From: Leucosporidium creatinivorum
Taxonomy: Eukaryota > Basidiomycota > Microbotryomycetes > Leucosporidiales > Leucosporidiaceae
Assembly: GCA_001600635.1 (NCBI GenBank)
Contig: BCKL01000029.1
Location: 206,434 to 270,433, forward strand
Length of the DNA stretch: 64,000 nt
Direction of reading: 5' to 3'
Positions within the stretch are counted from its first letter, which is position 1. Each line of letters opens with the position of its first letter. The notes below the pieces were generated by a model. The model searched no databases. It saw only the letters and a list, made by a program, of their open reading frames with translations, and was not told the DNA's origin. A program made the position numbers and the translations under genes. Shown here in pieces: positions 52,141 to 63,735 of this stretch.

Positions 52141-53433
52141 TCAACAAGTCCGTCTGGGTTCGTGATCTGACGAGGCAAGGCGTGAGTTCGGCGATCCTTG
52201 ACGTCGCCTAAAATTGCTTACAGCCAACTTTCGATTCGGGAGCTCTCCACCGCTCCATCCGTAAGATACAGTGCCATCGAAACGCGAGCTCCCAGCCACC
52301 TCAAAACCCACCCATCTCCCATCCGTCGACTCTTCGCCGAGCACTCCTAAAACGCCGAGCTCTCGCTTCCACCCCGAGGCGGCGCGCTTCCCTTTCGTGT
52401 CCGACGAGCTTCGGCTGAGTTGTAGCTCGGGAATCTGGGTAATCGAGGGTCGAAAGATGGCTGTTGTTGATCGCCGACGTAGGGGAATGGGATTCGTGAG
52501 AAGGCGGGAAAGAGATGTGGCTCGGCGAAGCGTTGGAAGGCTATCGAGCGGTGAGGGCTCAAGGGTGGCGCTCTGGATGGGGGAGAGCGGGAATAGCGGC
52601 AAGAAGGATGGTCCAGGTGTAGGGATGGTGAACGATGGAAGAGGGAGGAGGTCCTCATCCTCGTCGTCGCCAACGCCGAACCGCTGCTTGATTCGTTTCG
52701 TAGGTGAGGGGGGCGGAGAGGTGGCGCTGGGACTTCTTCGACGGTGTAGGACTCTTGCGCCGTCGCTGTTGAGCGCAGTCGGTATCCTCGAAGTCGCAGA
52801 AGAGGGGGAAGGGGGAGGCGAAGCAGGTGCTCGGCGGTCAAGGGGAGGGAGGAGATCCGGCTTTTCCTCCTTCGGCTTGCCCAGATCCATCTGCAATCCC
52901 CAGCATCTTCTCGGATTGAGAATGTCGGGATGCTTCAAGCCGAGCCAGCTCCCATTGGCTTGCTCGGCTTCGTTCAACATGGCTTCGTCTTGAGCGAGTG
53001 AAGGGGGTAGGGGCGACATCACCAGTGACCGGTCGGGGAGGGCGATGGGGCGGAGGTATGGTGTGTCGGGAACGGAGCAATAGGGTGTCATGATGGTGGG
53101 CGAGGGAGCGGAGAGCTGGGGACGGGAGCGGACCCACGGGAGCGCTTGCGAAGCGAAGCGAGGGGAAGGGGAAAGAAAGGGGGAGCGTTTTCGGCGGTCG
53201 TCCCCTGGCGAGGGGGGAGCTTCAGAGGTGCACCCGAGGAGAGGGAAACTGTAGAAGAGCAAGCTTGGATATCTTCTAGCGACTGAAGACGCGAGGCGCC
53301 CCCTCTTTGAAGCTTTCTTGGAGCCCTTCTTGGAGCACCGACTCCGATCATCCCTCAGCTTTCGCAGCCCCTTGCTCTGCAAGTCTGTCGAGCCGTTTCT
53401 GCTTGTCTCGCTATACATATTAGGTTCTTGCAT
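52141..53433 (-). CDS. Unrecognised Ser/Pro-rich protein with FGVGDD motif
   Basis: A long open frame on the minus strand. The first ATG in frame is 53433 (MQEPNMYSETSRNG), giving about 430 aa, though initiation at MTPYCSVPDTPYLRPIALPD is also plausible because CTCTTCTACAG upstream could be an acceptor. Features: LVMSPLPPSLAQDEAMLNEA, GSWLGLKHPDILNPRRCWGL, a basic-SP segment, KRIKQRFGVGDDEDEDLLPL, then LRRATSLSRLLTNPIPLRRR. The C-terminal 25 residues look unlike coding sequence, so the real 3' end may involve an intron. It converges on the gene at 50000. Shares the KxFGVGDD motif with the gene at 53844-55625. Confidence 0.55.
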   Translation of the reverse strand: MQEPNMYSETSRNGSTDLQSKGLRKLRDDRSRCSKKGSKKASKRGRLASSVARRYPSLLFYSFPLLGCTSEAPPSPGDDRRKRSPFLSPSPRFASQALPWVRSRPQLSAPSPTIMTPYCSVPDTPYLRPIALPDRSLVMSPLPPSLAQDEAMLNEAEQANGSWLGLKHPDILNPRRCWGLQMDLGKPKEEKPDLLPPLDRRAPASPPPSPSSATSRIPTALNSDGARVLHRRRSPSATSPPPSPTKRIKQRFGVGDDEDEDLLPLPSFTIPTPGPSFLPLFPLSPIQSATLEPSPLDSLPTLRRATSLSRLLTNPIPLRRRSTTAIFRPSITQIPELQLSRSSSDTKGKRAASGWKRELGVLGVLGEESTDGRWVGFEVAGSSRFDGTVSYGWSGGELPNRKLAVSNFRRRQGSPNSRLASSDHEPRRTC

Positions 53434-53843
53434 CTTGCCTGCAGTGCGACACGAGCGCCTTTTCTTCTCGATAGACGTTCGCACCGGGAGCGCCGAGCCT
53501 TGCGCCGAGACTGATATTCACGCCGTAAGGTCAGCGCCCAAGTCTGTAAAAAAGCTCGTGCTCGCTCGAACGTCTCACGAGCTGTACGACAATCCTCACT
53601 AACGATTACAACTGGTAGCGTACCGTCGTATATGCGAGACAATTCGATCCCCCTCATGTCCTTTTCCCACCCCGTCCTTGACTTCAATGCACGCCTATAT
53701 AAACAGGAGGAAAGAAGCGAAGTATGTACATGAATCGTCCGTGTGTGAGAGAGTTAAAGGAGGTAGCTAACGAAGCTATGGCGCGCCGGGCGACTCGGAT
53801 GCTAATGCGAACGGGAGGAGGAGCGAGGAGCGCCGAGCTCGGC
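53434..53843. other. Intergenic region between two minus-strand genes
   Basis: 410 bp: promoter of the gene at 52141-53433 and 3' region of the next. A TATATAAA run occurs at 53696-53703 but is in the orientation and position of a 3' region; its role is unclear. Confidence 0.4.
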
Positions 53844-55625
53844 TCAAGCGACGAGACCTATCGGGAGAGGTTCGCCGAAGTCGCTGGAACACGAGTAGTA
53901 GGAGGAACGGTTGGTGATTGGAAGCTGTGGGGAAACGTGAAGTCAGTTGCGGAGTCCGAGCTGTGACGATAGAAGCGTGGCGCACCTCGAGGGAAGGGCG
54001 CCTTGACGTCGACGAGGAAGAGCCAGCTCCTTCGTCAGGGTTGACCACCTGTAGAGCATCGGAATGAGTTAGCGACTTCCAGGAGTCAACTTTCGAGTCT
54101 CGGAACTCACCTTCAAGCACCCTCTGCCCCTCTCACGCTCGTCGCCGATCTCCCACCACTCCCTCCTCTCCTCCCAGACCGACTGCTGCAGCTCTTCCAA
54201 GCTCTTCCTCCCCTCGACCATCATGCCACTGATAGCCCTCCCACACGCGAAACTCGGCTCCACGCTCATCGTCTCCCTCCTCTTCGCCCTCGCCAGCGCC
54301 GAAGGAAGCGGGATCGGCGCTCGCTGAAGTCGAGCGGAAGTTGAAGGAGAGTCGGCGAAGGCGATTGCTGAAGCTCGGCGAAGGGAGGATGGACGAGGAG
54401 TAGCGGAGGGCGATTCCTCGATGTTGTTGATGGGGAAGGAGTGTTGAAGGGGGGTGCATGCGAGGCAGTTTGCTGCGGAAGGGATGTGGGAATGGCGCCG
54501 AGTTGAGGAGAGAGGGATGATGATGATGCGAGGAGTTGTAGGCGAGGGAATAGGAGTAGGAGTGAACTCGGAGGTAAGGTGAGAAAGAGGTGAGGAGGCG
54601 TAGGTTCGGCGACGCGGTTGACGAAAGGCGGGCGCCGTGTTTCGGCGAGAGAGTCCTCCTCCAGAAGGCGACGCTCCCGTCGGCGTAAGAAGCTCCATCG
54701 ACTCATCATCCGCTTCGTAGTACGCGACCGAGGGTGGCGGCATCGAAGTCCTAACTCTGGCGAGACCAGCTCGACCTCCGAGTCCCAGCCCCTCCCTCTC
54801 CTCGGCGCTAGCGCTCGAATCGCCGTCGTCTCCCACTCCAAAGCTCTTCTTCGACCTGTGTACCCTCTCGGGCTCGGGTCCTAGACTCCTCCTTCGTCGA
54901 CTGCTGAGCACACGTCGGCCTTCTGCGTCGAGGCTAGTGTTGAGTTTCGGCAGGGAGAGGAGCGAGGAGGTCGGCGAAGAGGGAGGAGAGTGGGAGAGGT
55001 GAGAGCGAGTGGAGGAGGAGGAGCGGCGTCGGTGAAAGTAAGAGGAGGTGACGGTAGAGCTGCGAGTAATGGCGGGGCTGGGAGCGCACGAGGTCGGAGG
55101 TGTCGAGGGTGAGCGCTTGAAGGAGTGGTCGGAGTCGGAAGAAGGACAAGTCGGAGAGGAAGGTCGGCGGATAGGGACTCGAGTGCTGAAATTGCGCGAG
55201 AGGATGTGTTGCTGCTCCTCCTCCTTCTCGAACGGCGAGGCGAACGAGATCACCTCGACTGGCGCTCCGAGCCTGTCGCCGAACTGCTGTCTCCTTGCCG
55301 GCGCTCGACGCGGCTCCACCTCAATCGCGCTCCCGTACCCCTCGTCCAGCTGCATCTCACTGCTACTGCCTCGTCCCATCTCCGAGCTACCAAAGCTCAT
55401 CTCCGTCGAGCCGGTCATCCTCTCGCCCGACTCGAGTCGTACATCGAGATGGCACTTGGCCGACTTGTCGAGGGGAAGGGGAGCAGGTCGAGCTTTACGT
55501 AGGCGAGGAGTCGAGCGGCGTAGCGTGAACTGAGGCGAGGGGGATGGTGTTGCTGTTGAAGAGGGCTCTTCAAGCTGCTCGGGGCGAGTTCGTCGGAAGC
55601 CTTTTAGCCCGAGAGTCCACCGCAT
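53844..55625 (-). CDS. Unrecognised Ser/Pro-rich protein with FGVGDD motif (larger)
   Basis: Exon 1 runs 55625-54111 (505 codons, phase 0). A short exon encodes VVNPDEGAGSSSSTSRRPSL, and the last exon LPITNRSSYYSCSSDFGEPL ends at 53844 with TGA. The start MRWTLGLKGFRRTRPEQLEE is the only early ATG. The protein is low complexity with basic-Ser patches, RVHRSKKSFGVGDDGDSSAS in the middle, ASSPLSHLTSEFTPTPIPSP, and near the end VEPSFACGRAISGMMVEGRK followed by SLEELQQSVWEERREWWEIG, which looks like a genuine folded segment. The shared FGVGDD motif and Arg-Ser context suggest a relationship with the gene at 52141. Function unknown. Confidence 0.65.
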
Positions 55626-56107
55626 CGTGGATTAGGGAGTGCTAGCAAGAGGTAGAGAGGTGCTGAAGTGAGTCGACACCTGTTTGGTAGGAGATGAAGC
55701 CGTCAGCTGTCTCCTTCCAAGCCAAAAAGCAGTCGGCCTTACGTCGTGGGTCGTGCGAGCAGGGGGGGAGGGGATGAGGTGCAGGCTCCTCCAATGCTGC
55801 CAATGAGCTCCCTGCTGCTGTAGCGGTCCACGAGTTGAGCAAATCGAGTTTTAGGCGCCTCGACGACGCAAATCTCGAGAGACGTCGGAGCGAGAAAGAC
55901 GACAGACGAGCAACCCCTCTCATCTCGGCGCTTCGGCCGGGCTTCAGAACCGACTTCGACTGGGTCGTGTGTTGCAGCGAGAGTCACAAACGAAGGTGGT
56001 GAAATAGAGCAAAGGTCAACACGGGTGTATGTACATCTCCTTCCCCCGCCTTCGATCGAGCTTTTGGTAGGGCGATGCTGCTCGGCAAGGGAGAACTGGT
56101 CGAGCAC
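55626..56107. other. Intergenic region between two minus-strand genes
   Basis: 482 bp containing the promoter of the gene at 53844-55625 and the 3' end of the CFEM-like gene. No element recognised. Confidence 0.4.
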
Positions 56108-57165
56108 TCAGAAGGCGAGGACGATGGCCATGAGGACGCCGAGGGCTCCGTTGGTAGTGTAGTCAAACTTGTGACCCGAGCTGGCGTGATGAGGAGACGG
56201 AGGGAGGTCAGAAGTGCTGAGAGATCGAACGCCGAGAACGACTCACCGTCGAAGTGGCAGCAGCGGAGGCCGACGAAGCCACGGAGCTGAGGCGGCTGGC
56301 GCTGTACACAGATCAAGTTGATTCAGGACTGTGCTTGCTATCCTAAAGCGCTCGAACGACTCACAAGGAGGAAGCACCCGCGGCGATGCTCTGCGAAGCG
56401 CGCGCGATCGCCTCACTGGCGCTAGCTTGACGGGACGAGATGGCCGAGGACGCCGACACAGCGGTGGAGGAAGCACCGGCGACGGCCGAAGAAACGGAGG
56501 ACTGGACCTCGCTAGAAACGGAGCTGGCGGAAGCCAATGAACTCGCGACCGAAGAAGCCTCGCTGAGGATGCTGCTGGCGGCTTGGCTGGCGGACGAGGT
56601 GACAGAGGCAGCGATGGAGGGAGCCGAGCCAGCAGCTGCAGGAGATTCATGGAGACGAGGCGGGGGACGTAAGGCGAGCGGGGCGGTCAGCTCCATCCTC
56701 TCGACCGCTTCGGCGATCGCTTCTCGAGCTCGGAGCCCTTCACCTCGACCGTGGGACCACTCACCAGCAGACGCGCAAAGCTGTTGTCCAATCGCAGTGC
56801 CAGCCGCCAAATCGGCGGCGCTGCAGTGATCTTGGAGGCATTGACCGAACGCGGCGATGTAGCGAGGCGAGTTGCAGAGTCCAGCTGTAGGGTAGTAGAA
56901 GACAGAAAGTCAGCTTCTCCCTCCTCTGATCTCGTTTCGAGCCCCTTGCTTCGTCGATAGCGCTCCTCACTGCAGTACGAGCTCCACCCTCTCTCTTCTC
57001 GCTACTCACCCAGATCAGTGGGAGCGACACCAGGCGCGAGAGTCCCAATCTCGGCGCTCTTGGCGTTGGCGCAGATCTGTACGCAGGCAGGAGCATCGCT
57101 GCCGGGAGCTTGCGCGAGAGCGAGACCAGCGAGCGAGGAGAGGACGAGAGCGAGCGAGACGAGCA
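56108..57165 (-). CDS. Secreted CFEM-like cysteine-rich protein with Ser/Ala-rich stalk
   Basis: ATG at 57163-57165 gives a signal peptide, MLVSLALVLSSLAGLALAQA, then PGSDAPACVQICANAKSAEI. After an intron comes GLCNSPRYIAAFGQCLQDHC and TAIGQQLCASA. That is six regularly spaced cysteines in CFEM style, fewer than the usual eight. CFEM proteins are fungal surface or secreted proteins, some binding haem. A long Ser/Ala/Val repeat-like stalk follows (SVASSLASASSVSSEVQSSV). The last exon offers SGHKFDYTTNGALGVLMAIV, a GPI-anchor-type hydrophobic tail ending at 56108, but the preceding exon joins in the wrong phase with the obvious sites, so the C-terminus is unresolved. Confidence 0.7.
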
Positions 57166-57550
57166 TGGTGAGCTGAGGGAGCGAAGAGGGTCAGTCGAGC
57201 TGCAGAAGAGTGCTGTAGGATGTCGCACTCACCTTGAACGAGTGTTGAAACGAGAGGGAAGTCGAAGTAGAGTAGCAAGTTGTGTTAGGAGGAAGAGAAG
57301 CGAGAGGGTAGGTCGAGCTCTTCTCGAGCGAGAGCGAGCCGATCTTGACCTTCTACGGAGCGCGTTTCAAGTGCGGTGCAGCATCTCCAGTGAGTAGTGA
57401 ACATCCGAAAGAACCAAGGATCACCCTGAAGAGACAGCAAAAGCTGTACCGAAGCAACGCGAGCAGCTGGGCCGACGGCTTGGCCGACCGCTCCCCACTC
57501 AGTCTCTCGCTCTCCTACATCTTCGAATCAAGCGAAAAAGGTGCAGTCAA
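57166..57550. promoter_or_regulatory. CFEM promoter / NOP9 3' region
   Basis: 385 bp between two minus-strand genes. No motif identified. Confidence 0.4.
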
Positions 57551-60134
57551 TTACGCAGCCGAAGCCTTCAACGCCGCGTAGACATCATCCAGACCCTCCA
57601 CCTTCTTGACCTTGACCGACTTCGCCTCGCCCTCCTCGGTCCTGCCCTTCTTACTCGGCCTCGCCGCCTTGCCACCAAAGATCTCATCCACCTCATCAGC
57701 CGGCCTCTCCCTCGTCTTCTTCTCCTCGACCGGCGCAGCAGCCTGCGGCGCACCGGGCATCCTCAACCCCTTCTGCTCGGCCATCTGCCTCGCCATCTTC
57801 GCCTTCCACTCCTCCCTCCTCCTCATGAACAGCGGAAGCTCCACCTTCCTTGCGAAGAAGTGACCAAACTGCGACGACTGCAGGAAGTTGCCCTGCTCCG
57901 TCAACGAAGCGGCAATCTTGTCCTTGAGGTAGACGTCGGCGGTGGCCCAGCAGCGCTCGACCACGCGAGAGCCGATCCGGTCGTCGGCGATGGTGTGGTA
58001 GTTGCCGATGAGGGAGAGGAGGAAACGGCGGATCTCGCGAGGTGGGGTTGTAGGGGAGGAGAGGAGGGAGTCGAGTACGCGGGAGGAGGTGGCGTCGCGG
58101 GTGAGGGGGAGGATGCCGTCAAAGCCGAGCGAGTTGATGCTGTAGCGACGCAGGGTCAGCGTGTGCTCAGATCTCGAAAGGAACCGGAGAGCTCACCTGT
58201 CGAGGACAACCTGCTGGTGAGGAGCATGCAGCTTGAGCCAAGTCTGGAGGAGGATGGAGCCTTGGGTCGAGGGCTGCGCCGTAACGTGCGAAGGGAGCTT
58301 CTTCCAGTACTATAGAGCGTAGAGAGTCAGCAACGTCACTATGAGCGAGTGAGAAGCAACGCACGTCGAGGCGGTTGAGTGAAAGCACACATGGAGCGAC
58401 GAGCTTGCGGTTCTCGGGGTCGTTGAGACCGAAAGTGTCGACGATGATCTGTAGAAAAGCCAGGTCAGCTCGAAGCACGAGATGTACAACACGCTGCATC
58501 GACTCACCTCACTGATCTCCTTCTCGCACACACTCAGCTTGGCAGCCTGCTCCAGCAAGCTCCTAAACACTCCCGTCCTCGAGTTATCGATCCACTCGCC
58601 CCTCCTCTCCGTCGCAATCTTGCCCACCTCCTCAATCGTCTGCTTGAGCTCCTCCTCGTCCAGCCTGCTGATCCCGACGGCGACGACGAAATTGGCCACG
58701 GCGTTACCGGCCAGTCGATGGAGCTTGGAGACGAAGAACGATTCCCAGATGGCGGAGAAGATGGGCTTGGACGAGCGGGTGAGGAGCGTCTCGAAGGTAG
58801 GTGAAGAGGCCGGGTGTCGAAGTAGTCCAGCGAGGTATTCCTCCCTCAACTCTGAGCGTTCCTCCGTCTTGCTCTCGGCGTTCTTGACCTCCTCGACCAA
58901 CCCACAGAGCACTCGGTCGGCCCATCCTCCCTTCATCCATCCACCAGGAGCCACCGCCTCCATCTCAATCATCACGCGCACAGCAGGACCAGCCACATCG
59001 TCCATCGCGGCCCTCCTGATGCCCTCGCCGAGAGGTCCTCCATCGTCGACGGCGTTCAGGCTCTGCCACATGCTCGTCAACGCATCGTTGAACTCGGTGG
59101 GTATGTTCCTCTTAGTGACGACCTCCTTCTCCTTGCCCTTGCCGGAGTGATCATCATCGAGGAGGAAGGACTTCATCTTTCCTTGTCCCTTGCGGAAGTT
59201 GAGCGAACGCTTCGAACGCTCGGCGCCGGATTGACCTTCAGCGGTAGGGGCGGTTCCAGCAAAGAGGAGGAGCAGGATGCGGAGCGTGTGCGAGCCGAAG
59301 GGGTCGTAGAGGAGGGTGGGGAGGTGGGGGAGGAGCTCGGTGAGGGCGGAGAGGACGAGGGAGGTCATGGTGGGGAGCTCGACGGCGTCGGAGGAGGAAG
59401 AGACGGGAGGGGAAGCGATGATGCCGCGGGTCTGTTGTGCACAGGGAGAAGGGTTAGCTCGGCGCCGAGTCAGAAGAGAGAGAGAGAGAGCCCACCTCGC
59501 GGTCGATGGTCTCTCCAGCGAGAGTGAAGAGGGTTTGGAGGACGTGACTAGCACTTCGGTGCTTGACGAGCTTCTCGTAGTTGCCGATGAAGCGGTCGGC
59601 GAGCACTCGGCGAGCAAAGTCGTCCATGGCGTAGAGGAGGCGCTCGAGGATGACGCTGGTCTCTCCATCACCAGCAAGCGGGATCTCATGTCCCGACAAG
59701 CTCTCCAACGCACTCCTCAACAAGAGCGGTCGGTCGTCCTCCTCCTGCTCCTCCTCCTCGCCGTCCTCGCCGATCTTGGTGTAGCTGCCTTTGCCCTGTC
59801 CCAGACCTTCCAGCTCTTGAATCTTCTCGGCGATTTCACGGAAGTACGCCTTGGTATCGGGATCAGGCTCAGGCAGAGCGTCGGGGTCCACTGGGGCATC
59901 GGGGCGAGAGTCGGCGGTCGCGCTGAGCTGGTTCCAAGGCATCTCGCTCTTCTTAGCACGTTGACGCTTGGCGGCAGCATCGGCAGCACGAGCTTCAGCT
60001 TCTTCCTTCTCGCGCTTCATCTGTAGCATTGTAGACGGTCAGCGGCGGCCAGCTAAAGTGCCAGCTTGAAAGAGACGCACCTTCTTCTCCTCCTTCTTTG
60101 CGTCGGCTCCACGGCGCTGGCGGGGACGAGGCAT
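57551..60134 (-). CDS. NOP9: Nucleolar pre-rRNA-binding Pumilio-type protein Nop9
   Basis: Nop9 binds pre-18S rRNA with Pumilio repeats in 40S ribosome assembly. ATG at 60132-60134 opens MPRPRQRRGADAKKEEKK, a basic nucleolar-type N-terminus. After one intron come PDTKAYFREIAEKIQELEG, LLYAMDDFARRVLADRFIGN, YEKLVKHRSASHVLQTLFTL, LLYDPFGSHTLRILLLLFAG, RHPASSPTFETLLTRSSKPI, KLHRLAGNAVANFVVAVGIS, SINSLGFDGILPLTRDATSS and GSRVVERCWATADVYLKDKI: a series of Pumilio-like repeats in Nop9 order. FGHFFARKVELPLFMRRREE and a basic C-terminal tail (KSVKVKKVEGLDDVYAALKA) end it at TAA 57551-57553. Six introns. Confidence 0.9.
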
Positions 60135-60484
60135 AGCTGTCGGTGGTTATGCAGTCTAGTCGGAGGTGTGAGAAACAAGCGCGGCGAGTCCTCGAGCTAA
60201 TCGGCGAGCTCGGGAGGTGGTTGAAGCGAGAAGTTCAAAAGTCGAAGCGTCGCGCCCAGACGCATCTTGTACACCTCCTTAACATCTCGCTGTGGCTTTC
60301 AAAGACTTCTCAGGGCTCGAAAGATCTGCCTTTATCTACTACAGAAGCTCTTGACTGCTGCCTTGCCTTCCTCCAAGTTGGAACTCCTTCCGGCGCCGAA
60401 GCCGCGAAGGCCTCGACCGAAAGAAGTGGGGCTGGCTGCAGGCGGCTGCAAGGCTTCTTCTCCTGCTTTTGTCGCCTGCAGGGG
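60135..60484. promoter_or_regulatory. Divergent region NOP9 / histidine kinase
   Basis: 350 bp. The sequence TTTTGTCGCCTGCAG ending at 60480 is a likely leader-intron acceptor immediately before GGGATG, which supports the kinase start at 60485. The frame extending upstream of that is not protein-like. Confidence 0.45.
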
Positions 60485-63400
60485 ATGGCAGCCCATCAGC
60501 CCATCTTCGCCTACAAGCAGGCAACCTCACTCCCGACACCCCTGCTCGACTACCTCGCTCGGTCGCCCTTACCGACGCTCGTTCTCCCCTTCTCGATCGA
60601 CTCGCAGGACAACAATCGCTACTCTGTGCTCGGCGCTCAGCCTCTCATCCTCAATGTACCCCTCCGCCAGCTCACCAGAGGCAAATGCTTGCACGAATGC
60701 CTCAGTGAAGAAGGCTTCTCGGCGCTGAGTGTGTGGGTCGGAGAAGGGCCGGCAGAGGATCGTTCCACCGTCGCCAACGATATCTCGCTAGACCTACGCT
60801 TGGGGGAAGAAGGGAGCAAAAGGATACAGAGCATTCGATGGCGCAAGACCTACGAGACAGAGAACGGTGTACCCTTCGTTGCCCTCGTCGCTTTGACATT
60901 CCCGCCAACTCGCTCGTCCATCCTTTCCTCTCTTTCGACTGGGAGGAATCCTCTTGTCATCCCAGTGGTGGAGGAGAGGTCTCCCGAGGAGCGGATCGCC
61001 GAGCTGGAGCTGCTGTACGATCGCTCGCAGGTCGGACTTGCGCGAATGGACATCGAGGTGAACCGTCCTTCTTCAGCTGCTGTTGTTGGCCAGTAACGCT
61101 AACACAGGCATCCCACAGGGTCGTGTCATCTCCGTCAACTCGGCGTGGTGGAACATTACTCGCTACGACCGAAGCCAGCCCATCATGGAGTAAGCTCGGC
61201 GATGGCTTTCATCCCTTTGCCTTCCCACAACTAACGTCGCGCTTTGCACAGCTGGGCCAGAGTCATTCACCCGGAGGACTACGAGCACCTCTTCCACGCC
61301 TTTCAACTCGCGCGCTCCTCCCTCAACCCGATGGCCTCCTTCCGCTTCCGTCTCCGAACGGGCGAAGTCCTACTCGGGCACGTCACGCCCAACAGCCCGA
61401 ACGTCGAATTAGCAACAGGGTGGATTATGGACATCGCGGATATCACAACGCAGGTCAAGGCGGAGGAGGCTGTGGGGCTGTTGGCGGTGGAGAGGGAGAG
61501 AGCGGTGCAGACGGCTAAGCTGTTGGAGGAGGTGGAGGGGAGGAGGAAGGATGCTGAGGATCAGAAGAGGCATCAGGAATTGCTGATTGATTGCACTTCG
61601 CATGAGATCAGGTGAGTGATGAGATCTGGAAGCTCGACGAACGCTCGGCGCAGAGTTCGGCGTTAATCGCTTGCTGACCTATTCGGCGTTGTTCCCTCCT
61701 CTCTCTTCTTTACACTCCAGGAATCCCATCTCGGCCATTCTGCAAAACGCCGAGCTCACGCATGCCTCCCTCACTCGCCTTCGGTCGACACTACGTAGCT
61801 TCGAAGCCCGTGGGGTGCTTCCTCCCGAGCTGCTCGAGCAGCTGGCCTCCATCGACGATGATGTGGAGGCGGTTGAGTCAATCGGAGACTGTGCAAGAGC
61901 GCAGGAGATCATTGCGAACGACATCTTGGTGAGTACCTGCTCGTTGGGTGAAGGGAAACGCTGACCTCGGCGTTCGGATTTTGCAGGGTCTCGCTCAAAT
62001 CCAGCTCGGCACCTACTCTATCACACCCGTTCAGTTTAATCTACGGCATACGCTTCGCACTATCATGCGCATGGTGAGCAGCTGATTGATTGGGGCTTCT
62101 CCGAGCATCGAGCTCACCTTGCTCCCCTTGCGCAGTTCTCGACCGAATGCCGAGCAAAGGGCATCGAGCTCTCCCTTGCTTTCGGACCCCATCTTGAGGG
62201 TATCACTGGGCCAGTCAACATCCTCGCAGATCCGGTAAGCTCGCCTGGCCCCTTCTTCTCTCTGAGTTCCGCGCTTCTCAACTGCTCGCTCGGCGCTCAT
62301 ACTTTTTCTGACAGGTCCGCTTCTCACAAATCATCACCAATCTTCTGACCAACGCCATTCGCTTCACCGCGTCATCACCATCACCTATATGCAAAGTCAC
62401 TCTGTCATTGGACATCTCGCCTCATCCTCCCCTTCCATCGCCGAACGACGAGATCCTTCCTCCACCGCCGAACGCGGACAGCTCGCATCTCGGCACTGGA
62501 GCGATATATCTCTACTTCGCAGTGGTGAGCACTCCCTATGACCATAGCCACTCACCTGAGCTTTCTCTTGCCCTCGCCTCAAGTTCGGCGCTAACTCTGC
62601 TCCCCTGCCCTCCTCGCTTCACAGACCGACACCGGCCCCGGTATGACTCCCTCCCAATCCCAACTCGTCTTCGAGCGCTTCATGCAAGCCTCCCCCATCA
62701 CACACGTGACCAACGGCGGCTCCGGCCTCGGTCTTTGGGTCGCTCGCAACCTCTGCGAGCTGCACGATGGGCGGATAGAGGTTCGGTCCCAGCTGGGGAA
62801 AGGCAGTGTGTTTAGGGGATATGTGGCAGCGGCGATGGGGATGGGAGAGGAGGAACCGACGCAGTTGCCCAGTCCGGCAGGATCGGGAGAGGCGAGTGAG
62901 TTGCCTGTGGAGTTGCTGCCGCCGCTGGGGAGGAGGTTGAGGGTGTTGGTGGTGGATGATAATCAGGTGAGTAGTATACTGCATCTTGAACAGTCAGGGA
63001 GTGAGCTAACCACGCCTTCTCACGCCAAACAGATTAACCGCACGATCCTTCGGCGACAGCTGCACGGCGTTGGGCATGAGGTTGAGGAGGCGAGGGATGG
63101 TCGGGAAGCGATAAAAAAGCTTTCTGCTGCATGTGTAGGAGGACTAGCTTACGACTGCTGCTTGATGGATGTCGAGGTGGGTTCCGTCCTTCTCCCTCTG
63201 CGCCGAGCCGAGCTGACCTTCTCCTTCGCCGAGCAGATGCCTGTACTAGATGGCGTGTCGGCTACGCGGCAGTGGAGGGAGCTAGAATCTCAGCAACCCG
63301 ACTCGAGCTATCGGCTGAGGATAGTAGGGTGTACTGGTGAGCATCTCGGCGCAGTCAGGAGAAGCTCGGCGCTGACCTTTGCTCTCCGCAGGCAACGCAC

Positions 63401-63569
63401 GAGAGGGCCAGATACAAACGGCATTGGGAAGTGGTATGGATGCGTTGTGTACGAAGCCGTACAAGTGAGTCGACTTCCGGTTCTGCACCTTTGACCACGC
63501 TTCGCTGACCCTCGGTCGTCGACTCGTCGCAGGCTCGCTGATTTGATTCAGAAGTTGGCGCCGGTGTGA
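60485..63569 (+). CDS. Hybrid sensor histidine kinase (PAS, HisKA, HATPase, receiver)
   Basis: Two-component sensors autophosphorylate a His, pass the phosphate to an internal receiver Asp, then to an Hpt protein. Start MAAHQPIFAYKQATSLPTPL. A PAS-like sensor follows (LYDRSQVGLARMDIEGRVIS, WARVIHPEDYEHLFHAFQLA, GWIMDIADITTQVKAEEAVG), then a coiled coil and the phospho-acceptor box LLIDCTSHEIRNPISAILQN, split by an intron at 61613-61720. The HATPase has the N box (NLLTNAIRFT), G1 (DTGPGMTPSQ) and G2 (GGSGLGLWVARNL). The receiver is RVLVVDDNQINRTILRRQLH, DCCLMDVEMPVLDGVSATRQ, then a CTKPYKLADLIQKLAPV end, stop TGA at 63567-63569. All catalytic motifs are present. No membrane segment, so probably cytosolic. 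About ten introns. Confidence 0.92.
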
Positions 63570-63735
63570 TTGGGTTCAGGTTGTACAGTATGTTGGGACA
63601 CTGTTGTGGTAATAGGGTGCACTTCGATCGACTCGAACGACTCTGCTGCAGGTTGATTTGAGCTGCGTAAATGCCGACTTGCCTTCGGCCAGATTTCTCG
63701 GCATCTGCTTCTTCTTCGACTGCTTCCATTTCGAC

